64,000 nt of DNA from Antedon bifida (lineage: Eukaryota; Echinodermata; Crinoidea; Comatulida; Antedonidae). This document shows positions 51,301 to 61,741 of this stretch, piece by piece; within the stretch, counting starts at the first letter, position 1, and each line of letters begins with the position of its first letter. The stretch lies in assembly GCA_963402885.1 (NCBI GenBank), contig OY727100.1, forward strand, positions 11,563,395 to 11,627,394, read 5' to 3'. Under the pieces are notes generated by a model. That model made no database searches, was not told the DNA's origin, and saw nothing but the letters and a program-made list of their open reading frames with translations. The translations under genes were made by a program, and so were the position numbers.

Positions 51301-54300
51301 GAGTTTCAAAATCAACACTATTATCTGTTTGGGCCTTCAATTAGGTTAGAACATCTGGAATAATAACAAACCACTCATTTTCCTAGTATCTGATAACAAA
51401 AATTCTCATAATCTTTCAAAAAACAAATAATAATTATTTTAGATTATTCTAGATTATGCATGGTCAACATCGTTCTTCAAGTTAACAATTGTCACTAGAC
51501 AAATCAAGTTTTAAAAATCTGTTTATTTTCTAGGCTCCCCAAGGTTTACGCTTTTACCCTCAAATCAACAAGTTGTAGAGGGAGAAACAGCAACACTACA
51601 GTGCAGGGCTGATGGAAATCCTCAGGTGCGAAGATTTACTTGTTGTATTTTAAGTTAAAAATGTTACTAAAATACGGACTTATCCTCAATTAAACGATTA
51701 CAAGCATATTAAAAATTTGTGAGATAAAAATAAAGTAATATTTTTGTTTATGTTTTTGCTTTGTCCCTATAAAGCAATATATACCATCTTTCCCATTCAA
51801 ACCTACATAATGAAATTGTCAGTTCTCAAACCATAGTACTACCTTCACACAATAGCTACTTGCTTTCAAAACCATCTGGTTTGGTATTGTGTATCATATA
51901 ACCTATTTCTGGCTTTATTGATTTGTGTACTTAGCATGTTGTGAAGTATTAGCATTTACAAACTAAAATTAATAGTGTACTACTATTAGTATTAAATAAC
52001 ACAAAACCTAGATAATAGAAGAGTCCTATTCACAACTTTAAAAAGTACCAAAATAATGTCTCGCATGAATCAGAAATCTTAGCACATAACTAAACAAAAG
52101 AAGTATGAAAAGGCATTAAAGGACAGTATGTAGTAGTACTCCCTTCAGGAAACCCATATTTAAAGGACACCTCTATTATAGGGACATTTTCCTGTGAAAG
52201 GAATGAGGGGCAATATCTGTTAACACTATTACCAACCCCTATTCAAGGGACACCTCTATTAAGTGGACATTTTCCTATGAAACGATTGATGGGCAATATA
52301 CAGTATTTGTTGACGCTCATTGCTAACCCCAATTCAAGAGACACCTGTATTACGGGGACACTTTTTCGGGCCCTGAAGTGACCCCTTAATAGGAGTTAGA
52401 AGCCATCATCCTTTTTTATCTATATATAAATATATAGAGTACTCTCTATTTTGCTCTCTTCTCAGATTATGTATGCATGGTTCTACCAAGAGCAGCAGAT
52501 AACCAGTGACCCTAATCATCAGTTATACAGTAATGGTGACCTAGTAATCTACAACATACAAAAAGGCCAGGAAGGCATTTACACATGCGAAGTATCTAAT
52601 CTACTGGGTTACGATCAAACTCAGTTCTATCTATCAGTGCTAAGTAAATATTTTGTTGCACCGATAAAACGCAAGCCTCATCGAGGTATAATTGTAACCC
52701 TATAAATAGATAAATGTCACCCTCCTAGAGAGTAGTACATAAGTTAGGAGTTGAAGGTGAAGTTGTAAGGTTGATTGACTTCCTAGGCTGTTGTCAACTA
52801 AAGGTTTACCAAGACAAACCAAAAATCAGTGAAAAATACTGTTTAATTATGTACTATCATATGAGCATTACACCAATGCCAATAGCTCTATTAACACTTT
52901 TCCATAAAACTATTATTCATTTTCAGTACCACCACAGTTCAGTGTACGCCCTCAAGAACAAACGGTAACTCTTGGGCAGTCATTTCTTCTAGACTGCGTC
53001 GCTTATGGAGATCCACGCCCGCAGGTGTCTTGGATGAAAGATGGAGAGGAACTGATTTTAGGTAAACCCGCAAGCATTATATATAACATTTTTTAAAAAG
53101 AGAGATTGAGATTGATTTATATTTATTGTCTCATTTGGGGTTTCTGTAACAATTCAACTGGTAAGTTTTTTTGCCTAATAATGCAGTGGTAAACTGTAAG
53201 GGCTGAAATTTCAGCCGAATACTGAGGTAACCCCTTACTCTTCCGAAAGATGCACTGGGATCTTGTAAGTGCACACAAAGACAGTGTGTACACCAAGTCT
53301 TTATCTATTACAGACTATGATCAAAGACTGCCTTGAACCTGTGCCCATATTGTGGCTGTTGTTTGCAGTGCCCTTGTCTCAAAAACTCGGCTTTAACTAA
53401 TAATATCTTATTCTTTTCAGTGAATAATTTACAATTACTGTTGAATGGCAGTATTGTAGTGAATGGTGCTACAGAGGAGAACCTAGGCACGTACACTTGT
53501 GTAGCTACTAGTAGTGCTGGTTCCAACCAAATTTCGGTCAACATTTTAACTTTAGGTATGATTGGAAATTTAAAATTACTAATTAAATTAAATTAAAAAA
53601 TCAAAATCAATGTTAGGGGCAAATAGAAACAGATGTTTAGATTTAGAGGAATCAGATGTAGTTTCTCCATGGTATGTTTCTCGGAGGCATGGATGGAGGA
53701 GAAGATTGACTACACAAGACAGACAGGATATTGAAACCGACTACTTCCAGTTTTTAATGTCAGTTGTGCTCCTTGATTAGTTAATAATTTTTGTTTTCTC
53801 ATGTTTATTTTTAATGCAGATTTCCCAGTTTTTATAACCCCACCTACTAATGTTACATCCAATCTGGGAAACCCAGCTTCATTGATCTGCCTGGCATCTG
53901 CAAGAGAAAGGCCAATTATCTCGTGGTATGTCTCTGATGCCAATGGCAGTCAGTTGAGTGCTGTTGGTACTGGAACCACAAGCTCAAATATGCCTGGAGA
54001 AGGCACCTTTATCTCAGTTAGTGGTTCTCTAGTGTTTGCATCTGTGAAAGAGGTTGATAGTTCTTTTTATAAATGTGAAGCAGAAAACTCTGTAGGAACA
54101 CTATCAGGATTGGCATACTTGGCAGTAAATTGTAAGTTAAAACATTTTACATAAATTTTCATATTTACAACTTAAGCTCTGTCTACACTATCAAACTAGT
54201 TTGACAAAAAAAAGTGATGTGCCCAAATATGTCCATATAGCTTTAGTTGATGGAAATTAGGGACACAAAGTACTCTTCTTCTCCCATATTTTTCGATTAT

Positions 54301-55168
54301 TTTTCTGGTATCAATGTCAAATTCTTGAATCACACATTTATATTTAGTTCCACCTAGAATTATTCCAATAACTCCAGTAACATACACCCAAGATTCTGGA
54401 ACAGACCAGCTTTCACTTGAATGCATAGCAGAAGGAAGGCCAACCCCACATATAGAATGGATTCTTCCATCTGGGCAACCAACAAGTAGTGATGCTAGCA
54501 TCGTAGGAGTTCAAGGGTCTATAACAATCAGTAATCCAACAGTCAGTGCGCATCATGGGGAATTCACATGTCTTGCTACCAACGAACTAGGAATAGCGAA
54601 CCAGTCTGTTATGGTCACAATATTAGGTAAGACAATTCATTGTTTTAATTTTTCATCTAGGAAAGCACATAAATCTACCAATAGTATTAAACAAAATAAC
54701 CCACAAAAGTGCACAATCGACACTAACTAAACTTACTCTTTTTAAATCCTAACCTAAAATATGGGATTCACTTTGTGCTAATGCTAAATCTACACCACCA
54801 CTAGTATACCAGTGTAAATAACTACAGTAATGAAAGGAATTTCTTGTTGATTTTGTTAAGAGTCAAATGTACAATCTAATGCTCTTATTGTATTGTATTA
54901 TTATTTTATGCAGGCCCACCAGTTATAACTAAAGTCCAAATAACCCACCAAGAAACCTCACTGACAATTCTATGCAATGCCATTGGATCACCAGAGCCTA
55001 CAATCGCTTGGGATGTGAATGGTATCCGACTTACAGGTTCTGGCTTCCAGAATCATTTAATTACAACAGAGGGAGCTCTTTTTGTCGACAGTCTGGATTT
55101 AGTGGAGACAAATGAATATACCTGCCTTGCCCAGAATGCAAGAGGTAGTGATCAAAGGTCATTGAAAG
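48397..55168 (+). CDS. Signal peptide and ten Ig domains of the unassigned receptor
   Basis: Exon 1 holds the signal sequence (core IQLLLICSIITNALP) and all of Ig1. Single-exon domains: Ig1, Ig2 (48844-49128), Ig5 (50838-51128), Ig8 (53820-54131), Ig9 (54348-54626), Ig10 (54914-55168). Split domains: Ig3 (49393-49526 and the start of 49755-50012), Ig4 (the end of 49755-50012 and 50265-50418), Ig6 (51534-51625 and 52466-52643), Ig7 (52927-53061 and 53421-53555). Exon 49755-50012 therefore joins the second half of Ig3 to the first half of Ig4. All ten have two cysteines and a core tryptophan, and most have the D-x-G-x-Y-x-C type end (for example SDAGYYTCTA in Ig3, EDEGVYECTA in Ig4). Confidence 0.87.
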
Positions 55169-58100
55169 GTTGGTGTTTTAATTTTTTAGATTAGAGTGAT
55201 GTACATTCAAATTATATTTATAAACTGTGAAAATGAGGTAGAGCAGCTTTTTTTCATTATTGCATATTTCCTCATCTTCAGTGTTTATAAATTAGTTTCC
55301 ATTATATCTGTTTCTCTGTTGCATATCAAATATTATTTATTATTAATTTTGTTAATCCAAGGCTCTGAAATCCTTACAATAGATTAAAATATTCCTAACA
55401 TTTCTTTGTTTTTTTCTCCAGTTCCAGGAGCACCAATACCACCAGGCCTAACTTCCATTTTGTCTACATCTGTTGGTTTGGTTTGGAGCCTACCTCCCTC
55501 TAATAGTGATTTGCCGGTCACAGGTTTTAAAGTATTATATAAAGAGGTAATATTATATTACGCTAGTATTGTAATTACATCATCATATTGTAAATAATGA
55601 ATTATTAATCTTTATAATATGATTATTGTTCATAATGTTTAATTTTAGATCCTCAGCATTGTGTACACGGAACTTCCAGAAATAATTGTACAGCAAACAA
55701 CGACAGTAACTGACCTCAAACCATATACCAGTTACATTTTCAGCGTAAGGGCCATCAATGATCTGGGATCAGGCCCAATGAGTAACCCTTCTGTACAAGT
55801 AACTACAAAGCAAAGCATACCAACCGTTCCATACAATCTCAACATCTTAGCACAAGCAAATTCTTTCAGTATCCAATGGAGGGAGCCTGAAGAACTAAAC
55901 GGCCCAGCAGACAACATAATATATGAGTTACGCCACCGATTAAATAGTTCTACACTTCAGGAGACTGTAGTTCAGTTTGAGAATGTTCCACCTTTAGAAA
56001 CAATTATTGAGAATCTGGAGTATGCCATGTATTACCAAGTGCGCATACGTGCTGGAAATAAGGAGGTGTACGGCTGGAGTGAATTTGTAACACTGGTTGC
56101 TGAAACAGAAGCAGACGGTAAGTATAATATATAAAGACAAAGTAGGTTATTGTTTGGCCTCCATGGTTTGACCTTGTGAGGATACGTACAAAACTAAATA
56201 AGTGCTGATACCATTTGTAACAAATAATTGTTAAAGATGTATTGTCCCTTGAAACACAAAAAAATGAAGGTCAAAATATTCTAAATTTAAATTGGCCATA
56301 TCAAAGTAAAATTAAAAATTAAAAAACAACAATTTTACGTAATTAAAAGCTAAATTAATTTGATTACATTTCGTCTGGAAAATCGTCGCGAGCGAAAGTA
56401 AACTAATATTTCAAACCACGAGTATACATTATGCATGATGCTAATTAGGACGGTTTACAACTCTTCACGGTTGAGAAGGTGTTTTCACACAGATCGCGAG
56501 GAAGTTTTATGAGTATGCATACATAGTAGCCAAATAAGCGCGTTGCATTATGAGATATGTTTTGATCGAAAACTTTGACTGGAAGTCAAAGTTATTTTTT
56601 TAACCAAAAAACGTCTGTATTTCAGTTAAATGATTTTTTTTTTCGACTAATTTTTGGTAAAAGTTAATAACTATTATGATACTTGAAAATGACCCACTTT
56701 TTTCGAAATCTTTTATTTTTTATTTTTTTGGAATTTGACAAAGGGACAATACATCTTTAAACTGTTCAATAAGCTATTCAATGAATACTTAATTGAAACT
56801 TAAATTATATATTAAACATGTACTGACCCCTGAAAAATAATTTTAAAAATTTTGTTTGTGGAATATGCCATTAATGTCATACCTGAAAAAAACTGTGATT
56901 TAAAGCAAACAAACTTGAAATTTGCTGCCAGCCAATACATTTTTGGTTGAATTTAACCATTCATTATGTTATTTTTTAAATGAAAACATTTTTTTTTTTT
57001 CTATGGAAGTGATAAACTTTATTAAAACTACAAAATAACCTATTCAAAGTCTTCATTTTTCATGTTTTTGGGGTACAATACATCTTTAAGAAACCTAATT
57101 AATCAACTACTTTACTATACATTATTATTCCATTCTAGTATTGACATTAAAAGTGCAAGGTGTGCGTGTTGCTGTCCTCGGAACAGATGCTGTTAGACTA
57201 TCATGGATGGTAAGGACAATTTAAATGCATAATTTATGTTTGAAAAGAAAGTAACTAATGTATTATGTTTGCTCTAATCATAAGAGTACCGGCAAAGAAT
57301 AAATGAAAACATGACGGCATTGTGAATGATGTAATGTAATGACTTTTTAAAATATGAACTGAATGTGTTGTACTTTATATAACTACGAGTTCCATTATTC
57401 ATTTAGTACATGTTAAATACGAAATATGGTAATGTATTAATATACAAATAATGAATGTTTATGAGTGTAATGGTACAAATAATGGCATGAGGTGAATGAT
57501 GAAAGGTTATATCAACGAGGCAACGCCGAGTTGATGTAACCTTTCATCATTCACCAAATGCCATTATTTGTACCATTACACGAATATTAAACATTCATTA
57601 TTTGTTTTATATAACATCTAAATAGATTCCTGTCATTTGAATCAAATATAAGGTAGCCCTAGCCAAGAGGCCTACATTTCATTCAGATTGATTAAAACAG
57701 TAATATTATAATATTAAATGTTAATGTTATATTTATATGGATTTTATAAACACACCTACTTTAGTGTTAATTATGTCAACAAACAACCAAATAATCCTAT
57801 GCTTAGCAAGGCTAAAACGCCTAGGCTAGGCCTAGCCTAATACTAACAGGCCTAGCTAGGCTAGACCTAGTGTAGTAGTACTAGGCTAGATTGGCTGAAA
57901 GGCAAAACTTCGACAGACAATTGGAACTTATCTTGACTAATTATGGTTTTTACAACGATTCCACGTCTTGTAGGGATGTCCCCATTAAGTAATCAAAATC
58001 CTAAAAACGATCTAAAGCTAATTTAAATGCCTTTTTGAATGAAATTAGTACATATATCTCCAAATCGTACACAAAAATCTGCTGCTTTTGCATATCTCGC

Positions 58101-61100
58101 GGTGGTGTTTACAAACAGAGGCAGGACGACAGGTGGCGCTGTTGTATTTCAATGTAATTTTTGTATTCTAAATTTTTTTTCATCCGCGAAACGTTTTTTT
58201 TTTTCGTACACAAAATGTTTAAAAAAGTACTATTAAACGATCGTTTAATAGTGCGTACTATTGCACGCCATGTGACCCACAATCGTCCAATCAAATGACA
58301 GGAATTTATTTAGGTGTTATATAAAATGCATTATTATAATGAGAGCAGCAGCAGCCGGAATTCATACCAGGGACCTAAAAGGTCAATAGTTCAATGCTTT
58401 GCACAGGATAAAGGTCAGGCGAGCAGTAATGGTAAGCGGAAAACCACATAGCTTGTTCCACGTTGAATCTCTCCTGAGCGGAAACCGCCCGTCTCCTCCC
58501 TGTTATGTGTACATGGTCATAAGGAATAACATAAATTCTATATTTTTATTGCTGTTACTGCTCGTCTGTGTAAATTGGCCTTAATTGCTATTGGTAGTAA
58601 CATATTACAATGTTTTATATAACTTTTTGTTAACATTAGGCTGTGGAAGCATCACTTTTTAAATCCTATGCAATTAAGTACCGCCGATTGGATACCAATG
58701 AAATTTTTATGTTGTCCGAATCTGAGCCTACCGCAATTAGCAGAATCATCACTGACTTAAAATCAAACACAACGTATGGCTTTCAGATGGCCATTTCAAC
58801 TTGGACAAGTACAGGGTTGTATTCAGATGAAGTGATCATTACCACAGATCCAGGTTAATATTATAATATCATACATTATGTGGCAGTGCATACAAAAAAG
58901 ACTGACAATATTGGAGCAATTGCACTAAAATCTGACAAATTTAAACCATGATAGTTGTTAAAAACTATTACTGTGTTACTACTACATCAATCAAATATAC
59001 TTTATTCATAAATAAATATAAAGAAATCAGAAAAATAGGTTGATAAAGAGATGAAAAGGAAACACATAAAAACTTCAAATGAACTTCATAAAAGTATCAA
59101 ATAAATCTAAATAAGAAAATAAATAAACTTGGCTACACCTAACCAAAACGAGTATGTAAACTGCTTAATTTATTTGATAGAATTAAACTTATTTCCATAC
59201 TTTTTTTTTATAGAAGAAGTAACAGAAACAAGTGCAAATACAAGTGACGGAATAACCACCGAATTACTTGCAGCCATCATAGGATGTGCCGTATTGTTCA
59301 TTATACTTGTCGCTGTTGTTACCGTAGTTGTCTGGCATAGATTCAGATCAACAAAAACTGGTCACATTTCAACTTATGGAAGAAGGAAGAAAATGATTCC
59401 TGACAAATACTGGATCAGCAATGGGTAAGACCTGGTAATGAATATGAGACCTGTTAATAAATGAGCGACACTTGGTAATGAATATGAGACCTGTTAATAA
59501 ATGAGTGACACTTTGTAATGAGTATGAGACCTGTTAATAAATGAATGAGAACTGAGTAAAACCTGATAGTGTATGCCTTAGATCTGGAAATGAGAGCTGG
59601 TATTAAATGAGTGAGACCTGGTAACAAGTGAGTGAGACCTGGTAAAGAATGAGTGAGACCTGGTAACAAATGAGTGAGACCAAGAATTGAGAGCTGGTAA
59701 TAAATGAGTGAGACCTGGTAATGAATGACTTAGACCTGGAAATGAGAGCTGGTAATAAATGAGTGAGACATGGAAATGAATGACTTAGACCTGGAAATGA
59801 GAGCTGGTAATAAATGTGTGAGACCTGGTAACGAATGAGTGAGGCCTGGTAAGGAATGAGTGAGACCTGGTAAGGAATGAGTGAGACCTGGTAACGAATG
59901 AGTGAGACCTGGAAATGAGAGCTGGTAACGAATGAGTGAGACCTGGTAACGAATGACTAAAACCTGGTAATGAATGACTTAGACCTGGAAATGAATGACT
60001 TAGACCTGGAAATGAGAGCTGGTAATAAATGTGTGAGACCTGGTAACGAATGAGTGAGACCTGGTAAGGAATGAGTGAGACCTGGTAACGAATGAGTGAG
60101 ACCTGGAAATGAAAGCTGGTAACGAATGAGTGAGACCTGGTAACGAATGAGTAAGACCTGGTAACGAATGACTAAAACCTGGTAATGAATGACTTTGACC
60201 TGGAAATGAGAGCTGGTAATAATTTAATGAGACTTAGTAACGAATGAGTGAGACCTGGTAAGGAATGAGTGAGACCTGAAAATGAGAGCTGGTAATAAAT
60301 GACTGAAACCTGGTGAATGGCAATGATAAAATAATTTAAAATAAATTAAAAATTACTATTAATGAAAATTCTACATTTTAGTAATATGTTTGGAGAGAAT
60401 TCCTCTGAAGGCTCAATTGGAAGCACCGAGTCTGGCCAATATGGAAGCTACAGTATGAATCAGAACCATGCAATCAGCTACAACAATGAGGGCTATGTCC
60501 CTGCTGAAGGAAGTGTTGGTTCACAGTCACAATTACAAGTAAAGGGAAGTAAAATAGTAAAGAGAAGAAGTTGGCTGACGACAAAACGAAAACTTGTTTT
60601 GGACGGAAGCGAAGATATACTTTATAAAAAGTAAGATTTTTGAAAATGATATTGAAGATAAGTCAACCTAATGTGATAAATTGCACATTGAACACTTTTT
60701 CCTCCCTTCTTACAGTAGACCATTTCTTAATGGCAGAACAATTTGAAGTTTTCTAGTTGAAAATCTCAGACTTTCTCTTCAAAATGAAGGCCAGCTGTCT
60801 GGTCAACCAATCTCCAGACATCTGATGATAATCAGGACCTTTGTGGCAGGCAATAACAAGTTTTTAGAGATAACATGGTTACTATATTTTAATAATAATT
60901 TATATGATTTTGCTTTCAATACAGTCCCCATGATCCTGGTGTCGTTCTTGTTGGTAAAGCAGTAATTGAAGACACGCCAGACAAGAATAACCAATCATTA
61001 AAAATGGACTCCTTCAATGAACGAAAAGAAGGTAAGATTATTACATATTCGAATAAAATAAAGGTAAAATATCTGAAAATGTATTCAACTTTATGTATCA

Positions 61101-61696
61101 AATGTTTAAGTAGTCATGTAGCACAATATAGGAAGTGGACAAAAGGTTCATGGGAAGGCATGCATAAACGATTATTATGGGATGTACTGTCAAAAATGGA
61201 TAAAAAAACAAACTGGGATATCTCGTATACAGCATATTTTTATGATGATAAATATGGCGATCATTTATGCTATTTTTATTACTATACACCAGGCACTTCC
61301 AATGCAAGAGACCAACAAGGTGATTCTTTAGATAGTAATGAGACACCAGACAAAAATCCCACAAATGAACCAGAACCTATATTTCCAAACACACATGTCT
61401 ATGGGCGGAAGGTAATTGACCACAACTTGGCAGCACGACATCGATTAGAGCAGACACATAAAAAGATCAAGGAGAGGGCTGAACGTGAAAGACAAAAAGT
61501 CTTGAAAGCAGCACAAAAAAGCATGGATCGTTCAGAAAGAGATGCTGATAAACATCGACGGAAGCAGGAGAAGTATCGTGAAAGGTTACGTGCTAGTGCA
61601 GTAGGAAGCAGCGAAAGTTCTTTAGAAAAAAGTGGATCTGATTTGGATTTGGAATCTATGTGGAAAAGACAAACAGAAGAAGCTGGGTTGTATTAA
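48397..61696 (+). CDS. Large cell-surface receptor with 10 Ig and 3 FN3 domains, family not recognised
   Basis: Twenty-one coding exons: 48397-48733, 48844-49128, 49393-49526, 49755-50012, 50265-50418, 50838-51128, 51534-51625, 52466-52643, 52927-53061, 53421-53555, 53820-54131, 54348-54626, 54914-55168, 55422-55546, 55649-56117, 57139-57209, 58640-58853, 59214-59424, 60382-60630, 60925-61031 and 61293-61696. Every junction keeps frame, giving 1564 residues ending at TAA (61694-61696). Order: signal peptide, Ig1 to Ig10 (to about 948), FN3-1 to FN3-3 (949-1241), membrane span (about 1259-1282), then a 282-residue tail. It is a predicted type I adhesion or guidance receptor. Robo (5 Ig, 3 FN3), CDON (5+3), DCC (4+6), contactin (6+4), IGSF9 (5+2) and Dscam (10 Ig, but with one Ig between FN3s) all differ. 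I give no symbol. Confidence 0.87.
52140..52395. repeat. Local triplication of a GGACACCTCTATTA repeat
   Basis: Three adjacent units of about 80-95 bp each carry GACACCT then TATTA, GGACATTTTCCT (third: GGGACACTTTTT) and a GGGCAATAT link. The same core appears elsewhere in the window (for example 8717-8820, 14284-14435, 17424-17580, 21842-21970, 50130-50215, 63565-63620). It lies in the intron that splits Ig6. Confidence 0.65.
53199..53375. repeat. Dispersed repeat, family F (copy 2)
   Basis: Contains GGTAACCCCTTACTC, GAAAGATGCACTGGG and CCTTGAACCTGTGCCC in the same order as 31251-31480. It ends about 45 bp before the Ig7 second-half exon (53421-53555), close to that exon's branch-point region. 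Confidence 0.65.
54174..54238. mobile_element. Left half of a family A MITE
   Basis: AAGCTCTGTCTACACTATC, then AACTAGTTTGACAAAAAAAA, then GTGATGTGCCCAAATATG. The right arm is missing. It lies between the Ig8 and Ig9 exons, about 40 bp after the Ig8 donor. Confidence 0.7.
55422..58853 (+). CDS. Three FN3 domains of the unassigned receptor
   Basis: FN3-1 runs from 55422-55546 (PGAPIPPGLTS, LVWSLPP, GFKVLYKE) into 55649-56117 (LKPYTSYIFSVRAINDLG). FN3-2 is the rest of 55649-56117 (PYNLNIL, IQWREPEE, YYQVRIRAGN, then a GWSEF end). FN3-3 is 57139-57209 (LKVQGVRVAV, VRLSWM) with 58640-58853 (YAIKYRR, LKSNTTYGFQMAI). The FN3-3 intron carries the largest mobile element in this gene (57605-58325). 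FN3-3 is the weakest match and lacks the usual proline run at its start. Confidence 0.82.
56231..56760. mobile_element. Terminal-inverted-repeat element, family B1 (copy 2)
   Basis: About 530 bp, starting TTAAAGATGTATTGTCCC and ending GGGACAATACATCTTTAA. The interior matches 18653-19168 over most of its length and in the same orientation. It lies in the intron after FN3-2. Confidence 0.82.
56811..57089. mobile_element. Family B2 element in inverted orientation
   Basis: Ends GGGTACAATACATCTTTAA; its start is eroded (ATTAAACATGTACTGACCCC). The inside, TGCTGCCAGCCAAT, then TTTATTAAAACTACAAAATA, then CAAAGTCTTCATTTTTCATG, is the reverse complement of the matching parts of 19801-20154. It lies 50 bp after the B1 copy. 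Confidence 0.78.
57445..57604. repeat. Near-perfect long hairpin, arms about 72-75 bp, loop about 13 bp
   Basis: The left arm (57445-57516) begins CAAATAATGAATGTTTATG and ends AAAGGTTATATCAAC. The right arm (57530-57604) begins GTTGATGTAACCTTTCATC and ends AACATTCATTATTTG. The loop is GAGGCAACGCCGA, which is itself partly palindromic. The right arm runs directly into the terminal repeat of the element at 57605-58325. Confidence 0.85.
57605..58325. mobile_element. Non-autonomous DNA element, family C, about 720 bp
   Basis: The left terminal repeat, TTTTATATAACATCTAAATA then GATTCCTGTCATTTGA, is matched by the inverted right end, TCAAATGACAGGAATTTATT then TAGGTGTTATATAAAA. Inside the right end, a perfect 24-bp palindrome (58229-58252, centre ACGATCGT) is followed by a GCGTACTATTGCACGC inverted pair. 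The element also contains a run of AGGCCTAG words (57820-57875). No transposase frame. Confidence 0.72.
59214..61696 (+). CDS. Membrane span and charged cytoplasmic tail of the unassigned receptor
   Basis: Exon 59214-59424 has a Thr/Ser-rich juxtamembrane stretch (EEVTETSANTSDG), about 24 hydrophobic residues (LLAAIIGCAVLF to VVVW) and then HRFRSTK. Exon 60382-60630 is Ser/Gly/Tyr-rich (GSIGSTESGQYGSYS) then basic (KIVKRRSW); it is phase 2 at both ends, so it could be skipped in frame. Exon 60925-61031 follows. The last exon, 61293-61696, encodes a long run of alternating basic and acidic residues (HKKIKERAERERQKV, DKHRRKQEKYRERLRA), typical of a single alpha-helix or coiled coil, then a Ser/Asp/Leu-rich end finishing EEAGLY. 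No kinase, SAM, TIR or other catalytic domain is present. Confidence 0.82.
59425..60315. repeat. Minisatellite of about 21-bp units filling an intron
   Basis: About 40 head-to-tail units of the type GAATGAGTGAGACCTGGTAAC, with higher-order blocks that include GACTTAGACCTGGAAATGAGA. The array starts at the GT of exon 59214-59424 (AATGG/GTAAGACCTGGTAATG), so the true donor is part of the first unit. It ends about 65 bp before the next exon. Many units contain CTGGTAAG, CTGGTAAC or CTGGTAAT, which look like 5' splice sites. Confidence 0.9.
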
Positions 61697-61741
61697 TTGT
61701 AGTGTAATTTCACGATTTAGACCACCAGCATCTTCAGTCTT

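Noticed and set aside
59425..60315. Regularly repeating array that could be mistaken for a CRISPR
   Set aside because: Units are contiguous with no unique spacers, in an intron of an animal gene.
48397..61696. Assignment of the second receptor to Robo, Dscam, CDON or PTK7
   Set aside because: Domain counts and order disagree with each family, and I saw no conserved tail motif of any of them.
60925..61696. Treating 61004-61696 as a single uninterrupted last exon
   Set aside because: The donor at 61032 and acceptor at 61292 are both good and the sequence between them looks unlike the flanking charged tail; the spliced form is preferred, with retention kept as a finding.
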